DNA from: Bettongia penicillata ogilbyi
Lineage: Eukaryota; Chordata; Mammalia; Diprotodontia; Potoroidae
Length of the DNA: 64,000 bases
NCBI GenBank assembly: GCA_023548195.1
Contig: JAJHZJ010000335.1
Span: 6,058,514-6,122,513 of the forward strand
Direction: 5' to 3'
The notes under the pieces were generated by a model that saw only the letters and a program-made list of their open reading frames with translations, searched no databases and was not told where the DNA came from. This document shows, in pieces, positions 1-11,700 of the stretch (position 1 is the first letter of the stretch; each line of letters starts with the position of its first letter). The position numbers were made by a program, and so were the translations under genes.

Positions 1-926
1 TGGTAGGTGAGGCCCAGCCACAAGATGGGGGTGACGAGGGCCTGGAATCCCCCACCAAGGTACAAAGGGAGTTATAGTCATCCTTCCTTCTCAGAGAAAA
101 CCAGTGACATCATGAGGGTGATGTCTTGCCTTGGGCATTTTACATCTGTGGAGAAAGGAGCTAATTGTCCCCTAGTATCCTTATGTGACAACTCTTCTTT
201 GGGAGGGCCTGATATTGAGGATGGAGGGGTAGCCCAGGATGCTCATAGCCAAGAAAGGGTGGGCACCTCCAATACGGGGGTACCCCGATGTAATTTGAAT
301 CCCTCCAAGCCCCACTGATCCTCCAGGTCTGGTCACTCCTTCCTCCTTGACTCCTAAATCCAATCCCACCCTCCTTTCCACAAAGGCAGGTCCTAGACCG
401 GGATAAAACAGTGAGAGACGGCTAAAGTCCCAGCTGAGCCTGATGCTTAGTGGTGGGCAAAAAGCTCTATGCTTGTCTCAGCTCCTGTGCCTGGAATCTA
501 GTGTGGCCACAGGGAGAAGAAATGCCTGGCTGTAGTGGAATGGGGGTAGCTGCCAGGGCAAGTACATTGCATTCAGTAGGGGCTTATTAATATTGGTACG
601 TGGATAGTCACTACTGAAGAGGTCCTACATCTTTCATGAATGAACATGTAGCTGTTTCCTGTTGACTTTTGACTCAGGCCCTTTAAATTCTGATGCCTGG
701 GGAAGCTCTACTTGCCTCACTCTAATTACAGCCTGATAAACTTACAGGTTTATTGGAAGGTGCTTTGCCATCTGTTAGGTAAGTACCAAAAGAAGCCTGA
801 GCCACTGGAATGGGGCAAAGCCTTAGAACTGCTTCTCCCTTTGTGAGGTGGGTCCTATCCATGTGCATTCCATAACTCCCCTGGGAGGAGCTGGCAAATC
901 TCAGTTCTGGAGAAACTGTTCTCACC
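1..926. other. Intergenic stretch before FREY1
   Basis: No coding exon could be recognised on either strand. Around 565-600 there is a short L2/MIR-like tail (CATTCAGTAGGGGCTTATTAA). By human gene order the 3' end of PEX16 (same strand as FREY1) should lie just left of the window, so some of this could be PEX16 3' UTR, but nothing in the sequence proves it. Confidence 0.5.
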
Positions 927-1755
927 ATGTTAGGGTCCCTGTGCCCTAGGATTGGACTGGGGCTTTTCCTCCTCACCCTCATCCTGGTGGGTGAGCCTCA
1001 AAGGTAATCCTGGGGCAGGATGGGCTGTACTGTGGGCCTGCAGCAGGCTTCAACTCCAGATTTGAGTGTTCTTAGATAAGACCCAAGTAAGCTCCTGGAA
1101 TCTGGTCTGAGTCAACCTCTCCTTCTGATGGACCCTTTGGCCCAGTTTCTTGATACCAGCCAGTTGAGGTTGACTTCTTGTTCTCAACTTAAAGGGCAAG
1201 ACCTAAGCTTTGTAATTTGGGTGGGAGTCTGTTTCCCTGGGGGGTTTGCCTTTCCTCCATCCTGAGGCATTCCCGCATTCCCCATTCATCTTACAGGTAC
1301 CAGCCCTCCTCCATTCCTGAAGAGTTAGACACGATGGAGCTCCCTAATGGCCTGGTGGATGGTAGGATCTCACACCTCTTCTGTCAGGTCTTGGAATGGG
1401 TGCTCTAGAGCGAGGTAGATGTGCCCTGGAGGGAGGAGGATACCTGATGCCAGCCTCCTCCTCATTAAGAGGCATCAGGGCATAGTGAAGGAGCATAAGA
1501 GTCTGGGGTTTGAATTCTGGCTTGACTCTTTATGACCTGGAGGGCCTTGGGCCAGATCACTTCCCTCTCGGGGCCTCATCTAGGGGGCTTCTAAACCCAA
1601 CCAGCTCCCCCCAATCTCCTCCTTTCTCTCCAGATTATGGGATCCTTCCCAAGCACCCAGGACATCAAATTGTCCGCTCCCCACTCTCCAAAAACGAGAA
1701 GCGCAAGCGGGATGGGCCAGATCTATCTGAGTACTACTATGAAGCCCACCAGTGA
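927..1755 (+). CDS. FREY1: FREY1 (C11orf94), sperm-oocyte fusion regulator
   Basis: Three coding exons join in frame: 927-1003, 1297-1361 and 1634-1755 (77+65+122 nt), giving 87 aa and a TGA stop. Donors are GTAATC and GTAGGA; acceptors are CTTACAG and TCTCCAG. The protein starts MLGSLCPRIGLGLFLLTLIL, a hydrophobic segment at residues 9-23 typical of a signal anchor, and ends in a basic then tyrosine-rich tail (SPLSKNEKRKRDGPDLSEYY). Mammalian FREY1 is a small testis-specific ER membrane protein that stabilises IZUMO1 for sperm-egg fusion. The identification rests on the N- and C-terminal motifs and on the position, tail to tail with MAPK8IP1 exactly as in human and mouse. The ATG at 927 is preceded in frame by codons reading TVLT; it is the first usable ATG. 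Upstream untranslated exons were not identified. Confidence 0.85.
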
Positions 1756-1759
1756 TAAA
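1754..1759 (+). terminator. Possible FREY1 poly(A) signal GATAAA
   Basis: GATAAA overlaps the FREY1 stop codon, TATAAA follows at 1768-1773, and a G/T-rich run (GGGTTGGGGGTTT) lies about 30 nt further on, as expected for a downstream element. A canonical AATAAA on this strand appears only at 2561-2566, inside the antisense MAPK8IP1 3' UTR, so a longer FREY1 transcript overlapping its neighbour is an alternative. Confidence 0.3.
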
Positions 1760-1822
1760 AAAGCCCTATAAAACTATCGTCTAGACTGGCTTAGGCCTTG
1801 AGCTTCCTGGGTTGGGGGTTTC

Positions 1823-1884
1823 CACACACACAGACAGACACACACACAGACACACAGACACACGCAGACACACACACGCGCGCG

Positions 1885-1929
<45 letters not shown>
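1823..1929. repeat. (CA)n / (CG)n microsatellite
   Basis: An interrupted CA repeat with CAGA variants, a CG-rich core at about 1874-1891 (CACGCGCGCGTGCGCGCACA) and a clean (CA) run up to 1929. It lies between the ends of the converging FREY1 and MAPK8IP1 genes. Read on the minus strand it is GT-rich and follows the MAPK8IP1 poly(A) signal. Confidence 0.95.
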
Positions 1930-1930
<1 letters not shown>

Positions 1931-1969
1931 GCCGCTGAGACACCAAGCAGGCCCTACAGGAAATGGCAC

Positions 1970-1975
1970 TTTAAT
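1970..1975 (-). terminator. MAPK8IP1: Probable MAPK8IP1 poly(A) signal ATTAAA
   Basis: TTTAAT on the plus strand reads ATTAAA, the commonest variant poly(A) hexamer, on the minus strand. About 40 nt beyond it the minus strand runs into the (GT)n face of the microsatellite, a good GU-rich downstream element. This would give a 3' UTR of about 0.8 kb after the stop at 2775. Confidence 0.5.
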
Positions 1976-2774
1976 AATGGTTGCCGGATGGGCCAAGATG
2001 CAACTGCAGGAAAGCCCTGGGGGCCTGCAGGAGCCCTGCCCAGGCCAAAGAGGGCCCAAGCTGCCATCCTCCTGCCAACACAACAGGCCCTGGGGTGCCC
2101 ATGCCACCCCAGAGCCTTGGGTGCCCTAACCCTGTTGAGGGACCTGCCTGCCAGGGAGTAGGAGAAACTTCCCCTTGTGCCATGAAGGCTACAGGTGTGT
2201 GCAGAGAGAACCCCAAGGGACCTGGGCAAGTGACTCACATGGGCTGCACCTGCTGCTACTTCTTCATTGAAAAAGTCCTCAATGGGCCAGCCCAGCAAGG
2301 CCCTGAGCACAGGATGGGTACAGAGGTCAGTGGGCACAGGTGGCACTGGCTGAGTAAAGGCAGGAACTATTAGCCAAGGCCCAGGCAGGGGAATCGGGGA
2401 GCCAGGGGAGGGCACTGGCACTCCCAGGAAGGCTGCAGGGCATGGAGGACAGAGGTGGTCTTGCCCATTGGCTCTGGGCCCATCCCTCTCCCCTGTCCCT
2501 CCCACCTTCTGAAGCAGCACCTCCTGTTCACTCATAGAGTCATCTAATCCTGTATTTTACAATAAACTGCATTTGCCCCTCCCCCAACCCCTCAGTTCAC
2601 CCTCCCCCACGGTCCCCCACCCTCGGCTAATCCTCCCCTTCCCCAATCCTGCCCCAGAGGGCTTCCTGCAGAGGAGAGGTGGTGCTGACGGATGCCCTGG
2701 TCTGTGCGGGCACCTCCTGCAGTCTGGGGCAGGCAGCCCAGGGCATGTCCAGGGGAGGGGCAGGGGCAGCGCTG
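1976..2774 (-). other. MAPK8IP1: MAPK8IP1 3' UTR (inferred)
   Basis: The stretch between the MAPK8IP1 stop codon and the ATTAAA signal holds no conserved reading frame and no recognisable interspersed repeat. It is GC-rich single-copy sequence. Its end is inferred from the poly(A) hexamer only. Confidence 0.5.
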
Positions 2775-5700
2775 CTACTCCAAGTAGATGTCCTCTGTGG
2801 GGCATGTGTACTCCACAAACTGCTTGTAGAACTGCTGGAACGCTCTCCTGGGGGCAGAGGGACAGGCAGAGGCCTTGGTCAGGGGAGCCCTCCCGGGGAG
2901 GGGGCTGGGGTTAGAGGTCATGGCATTGAGGCCAAGGTGGCAGGGAAGAAGTGTGGCAGAGGGAAGGCTCACCCAACAGACTCAGCCAGAGCCTTGGTGG
3001 ATTCCTCGGACACAAAGACATGGCAGGCAAACCTGTGGTCGGCGGGATGTTTAGTGATGAACCCGAAGTACCTGCAAGATGCAGAAGGCAGTGAGTCGAG
3101 TGGAGCTGGGCCCTCCCTCGTCTACTCCAAGGCCTTCCCTGGCCCTACTCACTTGTTGTTCTTTGGGTGGTATCCACAGAAAGAGATGTTCTTCAGTTGG
3201 AAAAAGTGACTACATTTATTCCCCTGCAGGAGAAAGGAGCAGTTGGGGATGGTGCTTATACAGAGCTCCAGCTCCAAAGGAGAGAGCAGTTGGATGGGAA
3301 AATGGAGTAGGGGCTCCCAGTGGGGACAGAGGGCTGGGCACACCCCAACTGGGCTCCTCAAGGGCATCTCGCTGGCCCAGTCCCTCCTCCCCTCCCCTCT
3401 CCTCTCTGAGGCTTAGGTTATGGGGTTTAGAGGGAGGAGAGACTCGAAGTGAGGAGAGCCGAGGCTCAGCCTTCCCGGAGACATGCAAGGACGCCCAAGG
3501 ACACTCGGGGGAAGGCGCAGAGTTGAGGTTCAAGCCTAGGTCCCATCAGGCCAGGTCCAACCCTCTTCCCCGCATCTCTCCTATGGCCAGTTGACCCGGC
3601 ACCACAGAAAAGTCCAGTGAGATAACAGGAATGTGTGGTCATGTGACTCCTCCCCTAACGCTTCATATCCACCCTTCCTCCCAACACCCCAGTGACGTGA
3701 GGTGAAGCAGAACTAAACTGTCCATTTTGTAGATGAAGGGACTGAGGCCCAGGCTGGGTCTCTGGGGGCCAAAGGGGGAGCAGGTTCTCGGAGAACCCTG
3801 GAGAAAGGGCAGGCAGTCAGTCCATGCCACCCCTCGATCCAAGGAGGTAATACTGGAAATGGATTTTGTCCTGTACCGTAAGTGCTAGCTGAAAAGCCCT
3901 TAGAAAGGTAAGCAAGGCTACCCATGTCCTAGGAATTCGGCACTAGCCAGGATTATTAATGGAGGATAAGAGACTCCAGGGCTTGAGTGCGGTTAAGTGA
4001 TTGGGGGGCCCTGGGGACACCTTGTGGAAGGTCTCGAAAAAGGGGGACTGCCAGGGTGGAGCACCAGTCACCTTGTGCTCCTGGGAGTCGTCCGCCTTGA
4101 CCACAATCTTTACTCCCCGAACGTTGATCTCAAGGACACAGCTGGAGGGCGGGTTAAAGTGCACCGTGAGCCGGCGGGTGGTGGCAATCTGCAGGGCAGG
4201 TGCCAGGTGAGAGGAACCCAAGGCAGGTCCCTCTCCTCTTCACCCTTCTGCTCGGGGCCCTGGGCTCTACTCCCCTGGCTCCTGAGAAACTGTTTCCCTT
4301 TCCCACCCATTTAGGGGCCAGGGGTTAGAGAGGGCAGTGAAGATGGAGATGACTACTCCAGAGGGGTATAAAGGGGGCAGCCGCTGGGGAGAGAGCAGGG
4401 GTCTGGGACTGGTCAGCAGTCACTGGGAGGGGAGGACTGGACCAGGAAGAAGCCAGGGTGACGCTGGGCAGCGGAGGCCAAGTGAGAAGTGGGCACTGAG
4501 GAGCAGCCCGGCACCTTTTGCATAGCAGCGCAGAGAACATCGTTGCCCTTGTGATATGGAACCTGGACAGAACCCAGGAACTTCACCCGGAACTGGTCCA
4601 CCCAGTCACTGTTTTTGGCTAGGTCTGGAAGGCAAGAGCAGAGTGAGGGAGAGGGGAGCATTTGGGGCCAGCAGAGCTGAGGGTGTACAGTCAAACAGTG
4701 CTGCGGATGGCCATAAGAGCCAGCAGGACTGACCAACCCTCCCAGAAAGAGGGGTGCCCAGATTTCATTGAGACCAGTTCTCTCCTTTTAGCTGGGGGAA
4801 ACTGAGGCACAGGTAGGCCAAGTGTCTTGCCCAAGGTTACACAGCAAACTGGTGACAATTTGGGCAGGAACGACAAGCTCAGGCCAGGATGACTCGGTTC
4901 ATGTAAAACTGATCTCCAATCAATCAGCATTAAACACCAATAACGTTCTATTGAACCGTTGTCTGCAGGCGCTAATGGGGCCGTAACCAGCACGGATCAG
5001 TGAGGTCCGGGCCCCTCCCGGTGCCAGGCAGCCTCTCCCAGGGAGGCGGGCCGCTACCTGTCATGGTCTCGGGCTCCTTGGTGACCTCGATGGCGTAGTA
5101 GGCGGGGAAGGCTCCGCGAGCGCCGGTGCGCATGTTATAGGCTTCGTACCAGTAATCGTCGGCCTGCAGCTCCACCAGGAGCGGGTCGTCCACCTCCAGC
5201 TCGAGCTCGTCCTCATGCCGGGGCACAAACCTGCCCCAAAGCAGGAGTCTCAAAGGCCTAGCTCGCGGGGCCCCGGGGCGCCCCAGACTAGCCCCCACTC
5301 GCTCCCTCCCCTCGGCTCTCACCTGAACACGGCCCGGTGCGTCTGCTCCTGTTCCTCCCCGTTGATGGTGCAGGAGAACAGCCCGAAAGACTCGGCGCCT
5401 GGAAGGGAGGGTTTGTCGGTCCGGAGAGGAAGGGTCGCCATGCGCCCGGGCGCCCCGGGCCCAACGCCCTTAAGGCCCACCCCCGCCTTCCCCCCACTCA
5501 CTGGAGGAGCGAGAGCGGCCGCTCATAAAAACGTTGAGGAATTTCTTGGAGAAGTGGACGTCGGGCCCGTCGGGCGAGGAGTCCTCGGAGAGGCAGACGG
5601 CCGGCCTGGGCCGCGCCGCCTCCTCGTACTCCTCCCCGATGGCGGACTCGTAGGGGGACGAGACGCAGTTGTCGTAGACCGTGGCCGAGTCGCTTTCGTC

Positions 5701-8700
5701 GCTGTAGCCGGAGTAGCATTGCCCAAGGCTCACCAGCTCCAGCTGGGCGTGCTCGTCCACCACCAGAGTGTATTTGACCGAGTCATACGACAGGGCGCTG
5801 GTGTCCGAGCTCAGCGAGGCCCGGGGCAGCTCCGCCCGGCTGTCGTGCCAGTCCCCTCCGGGGGGTTCGCTCCTCTCGGGGGACGACAGGCAGTCAAAGC
5901 CCTCATCCTCCTCGCTGATGGAGGGGTGGGGCCGGCCGGGGGCTGGCGGATAACCAGTGGGGTCGGGGTCAGAGCTGACTGACATGCGACTCTCGGCTGG
6001 GGGGAGGAAGGCTGGGGTGGCCTCTGGGGGGTCGGGGGGCCGCTGCACTGGGGTCAAGTAGATTTCTTCAGTGGCCTCTAGCCGCACATCTGTCTGGTAG
6101 TGAATGCGATCACGGTGCGGGTGAGCCCGGCCTCCAGGGGCAGCTGGGGCCTTGTCAGAGCCCCGGGAGGCTGGGGGACCGCCACCGGGAGGGGCCATCT
6201 GAGTGGCAGTGCTTCTGCGGCATGGGCTGTCGGTGGAGGTACCACGGTCCTTGGTGGGTGCGGGACTGTCCTGGGGCGGCAGCTCATCACTCAAGCAGAC
6301 ATGTTCATGAGGAGAGGTCTGCTCGCCTAGAAAGAAATGTGGGTGTCAGTATCCGGGTAGGATAATTCTCCACCGCCCCTGGGGGGGGCGGGGAATGTGA
6401 GGAATCCTGACAGCTCCCAGATGCCACCTTAGGGTGTGGTCTGTTGCCCTCCCCAGGGACTCTGTAATGGCTCCCAGGAGGCATCTCGACCCCTGGGATC
6501 TGAGCCAAAGTGTTACTTGGCATGATGCCCACGATGAGCTCCAGGACCAGGCAGCTGACATAGGCATCGGCTGACCTCAGCCCCCGGCTGCCCGCCCAGC
6601 CTAGGGAGGGGGGTGGGAACACATTTTGGGGGCCCTGATCCCCAGACCTCAAGAACAAGTCACAGGAAGGCCCACCCCAAAGCAGGGGGAAGGGTCAGGG
6701 CCCTGTTCACCTGTCTTCAGCGGAGAAGAGGACAGGGACACCCGCTCTTGCCAGCTGTGCTTTTTGCCCAGGGAGTTGTTATTCAGAGTGTCCTGTGCAC
6801 GGGAACAAAGCACCCTTGTGGCTGGAGCTGCTGACAGTGCCCGGCACAGGGAGGCCCTGGCCCTACCCGCCTACCCACCCTCTTGATGAGGGTGCCACCC
6901 GCCCCAATCTCCCACTTCACCCTCAACTCAGTCCCCAGGCAGCTGTGGGATGCCTGGACCCAGCCACTCAGCATCCCTCCTGAGTTCCCTGAGAATGGAC
7001 AGGGGGGATTGGAATGCTGGCATGGGCTCCATTAGGGTCCTAGTTTGGGCTGACTGCTGGAGAAAGGGTCTCCTGCATCTCAAGGTTGGAGGGGGAAGGC
7101 AATAGACGACTCATCGAGGTGACTCATCCACAGTTCGACCCCCTCTCCTTCATCCTTCAGGGCCCTTCATCCCCTCCCCCCACCTCCCTTATCCACCATG
7201 TTCTCCCCAAGGTCCCTTCCAGCTCTCTAAGCCTCCTCCTCCCCCTAGAATTTCTTGCCACAGCAAAGCATGAAAGGAACGGTGGAAGAGGCTTTTTAAC
7301 CGTCAGCTGTTCGCCTTCCCCAATCTCCTGTACTGCCTATGCTCTCCCAGGCCCTTGGCCCTCTTTTCCACTCCCATCTACATTCCAGGGCTCCTCTCGT
7401 TTGCCCAGAATAAACACTTAAGGCCCCTTTTCCTCAGTCCCCATCCTAGCAGCCCACAGAGTCATTCTCATTTACCATCAGAGCCTAGGAAAGGAACCCC
7501 CAGACCCCAGCCCATTCCCTTCATTACCAACATCGTCCTCTCTCCCCAATTTCCCAAACCTGCCTTCTCTGGCACTAAGACAAGAGGATTGCCCATCCTT
7601 CCCCTCCGCAATCTCCAGCCACTCTCCTCAGACATACAACCCTTGCCCATCCAGACTTCCTTAGCATCAAGCAGCCCTGTTGGCCCCCTCTTCTGGTCCC
7701 ATTCTCTCCTCTACCATGGCTTGGCACCTTTGGAGCCAACAAGCCTGATCCATTCCTGACACCTGCCCCTTCCTTCAATGCCTGTCTCCAGAGCTCCCAG
7801 CTTTCAGCCTTCCTCCTCCCTGTGTTAGCTGCCCTACCATGTCCCAGGCTCCATGCCCATCTCATTGCTGGGACCCCCTACCCCTAAACCTATCTCTCCT
7901 TCTCAACTCTAGCCCACCTCCAGCATGGCCAACTCCCATCCTCCTCTCCTCCCAGAACTTCCAACTCCCCAATCCTTCCCCAATGCTTCCAACTCTCATA
8001 AGACTCACAGCGGTAGAGCTAGAGACTTCCCTAACTCACTGCACTCAACTCTCTGGGGGTCATTCCCTTGCCTGTCTTACAAATACCAACCCCAAGTCTC
8101 TTCATTCCCCAATTTCTCCATAGCCAAACTCCTTCCTTTCCCTTACACCTCCAACCTTTTCCTCCCCCATTCTTCTGCATTTCCCTCCAAAAACCCTATT
8201 CTTCAACTTCCTCTCCCCCCCAACCCAGCTCCTTCCTTTCCCGTCCTCCTTGTGAGGAGGGTGAGCCAATGCATATGTGTGTGAGATGGAGGGATGATGA
8301 GATACAAAAGAAAACAACCTAAGAGGGGAACTGAGAGGATGGGAAAGGATGAGATGAAGCAGACTAAGATGGGGGAGGGACTAACAGGAGATGAGGGAAT
8401 GGGAGATGAGAGATGGGATGGAGGGGCTAATATGGGGATAGATGAGATGAGCCAAAAACAAGTGTGGGGAGATGACTGGGGCCTGACAGGAGGATGGGGA
8501 GGTTAAGATGAGGAGTGAGCTAATGGGGACTGGGATAATGAGGGAGGTTGGGAAGATGTGCGAGGCTTGGGTCAGTGAAGGGGTCTGGGATGATAGGATG
8601 AGAGAGGGGCTTAGATGGTGATGATGGGGAGGGGCTGGGGCCGTGCTGGGGGACTGGGACGGTCCTGGAGGCCTGGGACGGTGCTGGGAGACCGGGGCGG

Positions 8701-11700
8701 TCCTGGAGGCCTGGGATGGTGCTGGGGGACTGGGACGGTGCTGGAGCCCGGAATGGTGCTGGGGGACTGGGACGGTGCTGGGGGACCGGGGCGGTCCTGG
8801 AGGCCTGGGATGGTGCTGGGGGACTGGGACGGTGCTGGAGCCCGGAATAGTGCTGGGGGACTGGGACGGTGCTGGGGGACCGGGGCGGTGCTGGGGGACT
8901 GGGATGGTCCTGGAGGCCTGGGATGGTGCTGGGGGACTGGGACGGTGCTGGAGCCCGGGATGGTGCTGGGGGACCCAGACGGTGCTGGGGGACTGGGCGG
9001 TGCTGATGGCGAGGGCCTGGGATGACGCCGATGATGGGCAGGGGACAGGAGCTAGGACCCCCCCTTCTCCCCTCACCTGCGTCCGCGGCACCTGCGGGAA
9101 GAGGTTGAGGGTGGTGGGCCGCTTGGGCCGGTAGGTGTCCCCGCCGAGGCTTCGCGGCGCCGTGTCCTGGCCCTGTTCGGGCGCCGGGCCCCCGCCGCCC
9201 CCTGGCCCGCGCTGCTGCTGCGGCGGCTGCGGAGGCTGCGGCGGCGGCGGCGGCTGCTGCTGCTGCCCGGGACCCCGGGGCCGGCCCCGCCGCTCTTCCT
9301 CCTCGTCCTCGTCCTCGTCCTCGTCTTCATCCTCCTCCTCCTCGGCTCCGGGCGTGTCCCCGGCCGCGTCGATCAGGTCCATCTGCAGCATCTCGGCCTG
9401 CAGCCGGCTGCCCGCTCCCCCGCAGCCGCCGCCTCCCGGCACCAGTCCGCCTCGCTGGGGCTGGGGGCCGGCAGACAAGGGGCGGGGCGTCAGCGGGGGC
9501 GGGGCCGTCCGGGGCGGAACCTGGGCGGCGGGGGTGGGGGCCGGGAGGCCGGGGGCGGAGCCGTAAGCAAGCGGCCAATCCCCCGCCGCTCCTCCGGGCT
9601 GGTCCACTCTGCCGCCTGCGGCAGGGGTTTGGAGGTAGCCGTGCGCACCGCACTAGGGGGAGCAGCGGCCAAACCCTCCTCGCTCCCGGGGTGGGCCGTC
9701 GGGCTTGCCTCCCTACCCCGGGTGCCGACCCCTCGCCCCGCCCCGCGCCAATCGCCGCCCGCTCCCATTCATCCCTCTCCACCCTCCTCTCCCGGCCGGC
9801 CAAACTCCCCTCCCCCTACGCCCTGGCGTTTCCGTGGCAACAGTCGATGACCTCACCCGGGCTGTAAGCCGAGCGGGGGAGTGAGGTCACCTCTGTTGCC
9901 ATGGAGACGTGGGGGCCCCCTCTGGGGGTTGGTGCGAGGACTGACGATCCCACTGGGCCGGGGCTGGGGCGGGCTCCGAGTTCCTACTGAGAAGATCGTG
10001 GAAGAAGCTGGAGCTGCCCCCTGGCGGGCCAGGCTGGGCCTGCAGTCCGCGCCTGCGCAATGGAGGCGGGAGGGGTACGGGAGGGGGAAGGGCGGGGCGA
10101 GGCGGGCGCAACCCTACGAGGCGATCTAGCTACGTTTACGGAGCGCTTTGAGATCCGACGAGCGCTACACGTCCGCCGCGCCTGGCCGCGCCTCAGGAAG
10201 TCGGTGTCACCCTTCCTCGTTTACAGAGGGGGAAACTGAGGCACACAGCGATCGGGCGCTTGGCCCAGAAGTCTCGGAATCAGCGTTTTCCGGACTTCAC
10301 GTGCACAGCCCTCGGCACTACGTCACCCGAATAGTGGGGGGCCTGTTAGGGGGGCTGCGAGGAAAGGGGGCCCTGAAAGGGGGCTGATGGGAAGAGCGGA
10401 GGGCCAGGTACCGGGGCTGTGAAGGAGAAGGGAGGGGCCCGCCGGGGGCTCTGGCCTTGAGTTGGGGTCCCGGGGGTCCCCCAGACGTCCAGGGCCGCAC
10501 CTCGGCTCGTGGACCTACTGCGCGCTTTCCTTGGGGGTTCCCCCGGGCAGCGGCTTCACGCTCACTCCCCATGCGGGGGAGCCTTGGGGGACCCCGTCAC
10601 CGATCACCCCCTCTCCCTCCTGGGCCCCGGCAGGTTCCTGGGGATAGTGGGGGCAGTGCCCCGCAGAAGGACCAGGGCCAGGCGGCCCCCAGCTCTCCCT
10701 GCACCCCAGGGCCTGCCCAGCTCCCTCCGCCTTCCTGCTGTAAGGGGGCGCTGGAGCCTGGGCCGGAAGGGGACCCCTGCCCGCTCCCTCCGGATGCGGG
10801 CATTTTTGCCTCTGCCGCCTCTTTAGCTTGGCCTCAGCCCTGGGATGCTTCGGAGACAGCTCCGTCTCCCTGGCCAGCTCGGCCCTCGGTGGGCAGGCGG
10901 CCCTGGCCCGGGCACAGGTGCGCTAGAGGTGGCCTGGGCAGGCCGGATCTGCCCAGCCAAAGGGAGGAGCCCAGCCGGAGCACCCTGGCTGGACCGGCTT
11001 CTGTGCAGCCACCCAGGACCTGCATTTGGAGCCCCAGAGCAGGCGGCCCCCACCCTCCCCTGCCGGAGACATGCTCCTTTGGGGGCTTTGGGGTTCGAGT
11101 TTCCCTAGCTTCTGGCCTGTGTTCAATATTTCCCTCGGGGTTCCTTATTCTCCTGTGATGGTTAGAACCATCTCTTGGGGCCTAGGAAACTGCTGTTCTG
11201 AGCCCACATGCTTGCCATGTGCTAGTGTCCCATCTCTGCCCTCTGAGATAACCGTCTGACCCTGGGCGCCACACACGGGCACACCAGGTGTCAGGAGGCT
11301 GCTGCTTGAAAACCAGTCTATGAGAAAATAACCCCACCACTGAGGGCTTTGTTCTTCTACTCCATACCCCCAACCCCGCTGCCTCTTGAAAACCAAACCC
11401 AGCTCTTTCTGGAGCTTTCTGTGTCCTCTAGTATTTCTCTGCCCCCTCCCCTCAATGACTTTTCCCCGATCCTTCACCTACCCGTAGGGCGAGGGCGTCC
11501 TTGCAATGCAGGCTGATGCCACATTCATCCGTGATCTCTGAGAGGTCTTCATCCTCAAATTCTTCTAGGCTGATGTCATGGGTGAGCCTGGCAGAGACAA
11601 GGACCCAGTGTTACTCTGGGAGGGTTGGGGATATGGCCAGGTATAGGAGGCCAGATGGGGCAGGAAAAGCCCTGAGTGTCTGTACTGACAGAGGCTAGAC

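Larger units (their letters stand above)
9470..10450. promoter_or_regulatory. CpG-rich candidate intronic promoter/enhancer
   Basis: CpG density is high from exon 3 of MAPK8IP1 leftward in transcription into intron 2. The stretch holds GC boxes, an inverted pair of X-box/CRE-like sites (9828-9908), an E-box CACGTG at 10298-10303 and a CRE-like TACGTCAC at 10319-10326. I found no first exon that would splice in frame to exon 3, so promoter activity is an inference from composition and motifs. Confidence 0.45.

Noticed and set aside
1..6. TGGTAG at the window start as the end of PEX16 (Trp-stop)
   Set aside because: Six bases prove nothing; no upstream PEX16 sequence is visible.
1812..2129. 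His/Thr-repeat open frames over the CA microsatellite
   Set aside because: Pure product of dinucleotide repeats, in both strands and several frames.
5215..5982. 255-codon open frame on the plus strand
   Set aside because: Antisense shadow of MAPK8IP1 exons 5-7; GC-rich codon usage on the coding strand removes antisense stops.
8381..9607. 408-codon open frame on the minus strand
   Set aside because: Only 9077-9460 is a real exon (MAPK8IP1 exon 3, with acceptor and donor). The rest is the minisatellite and intron read through by chance because the repeats lack stops.
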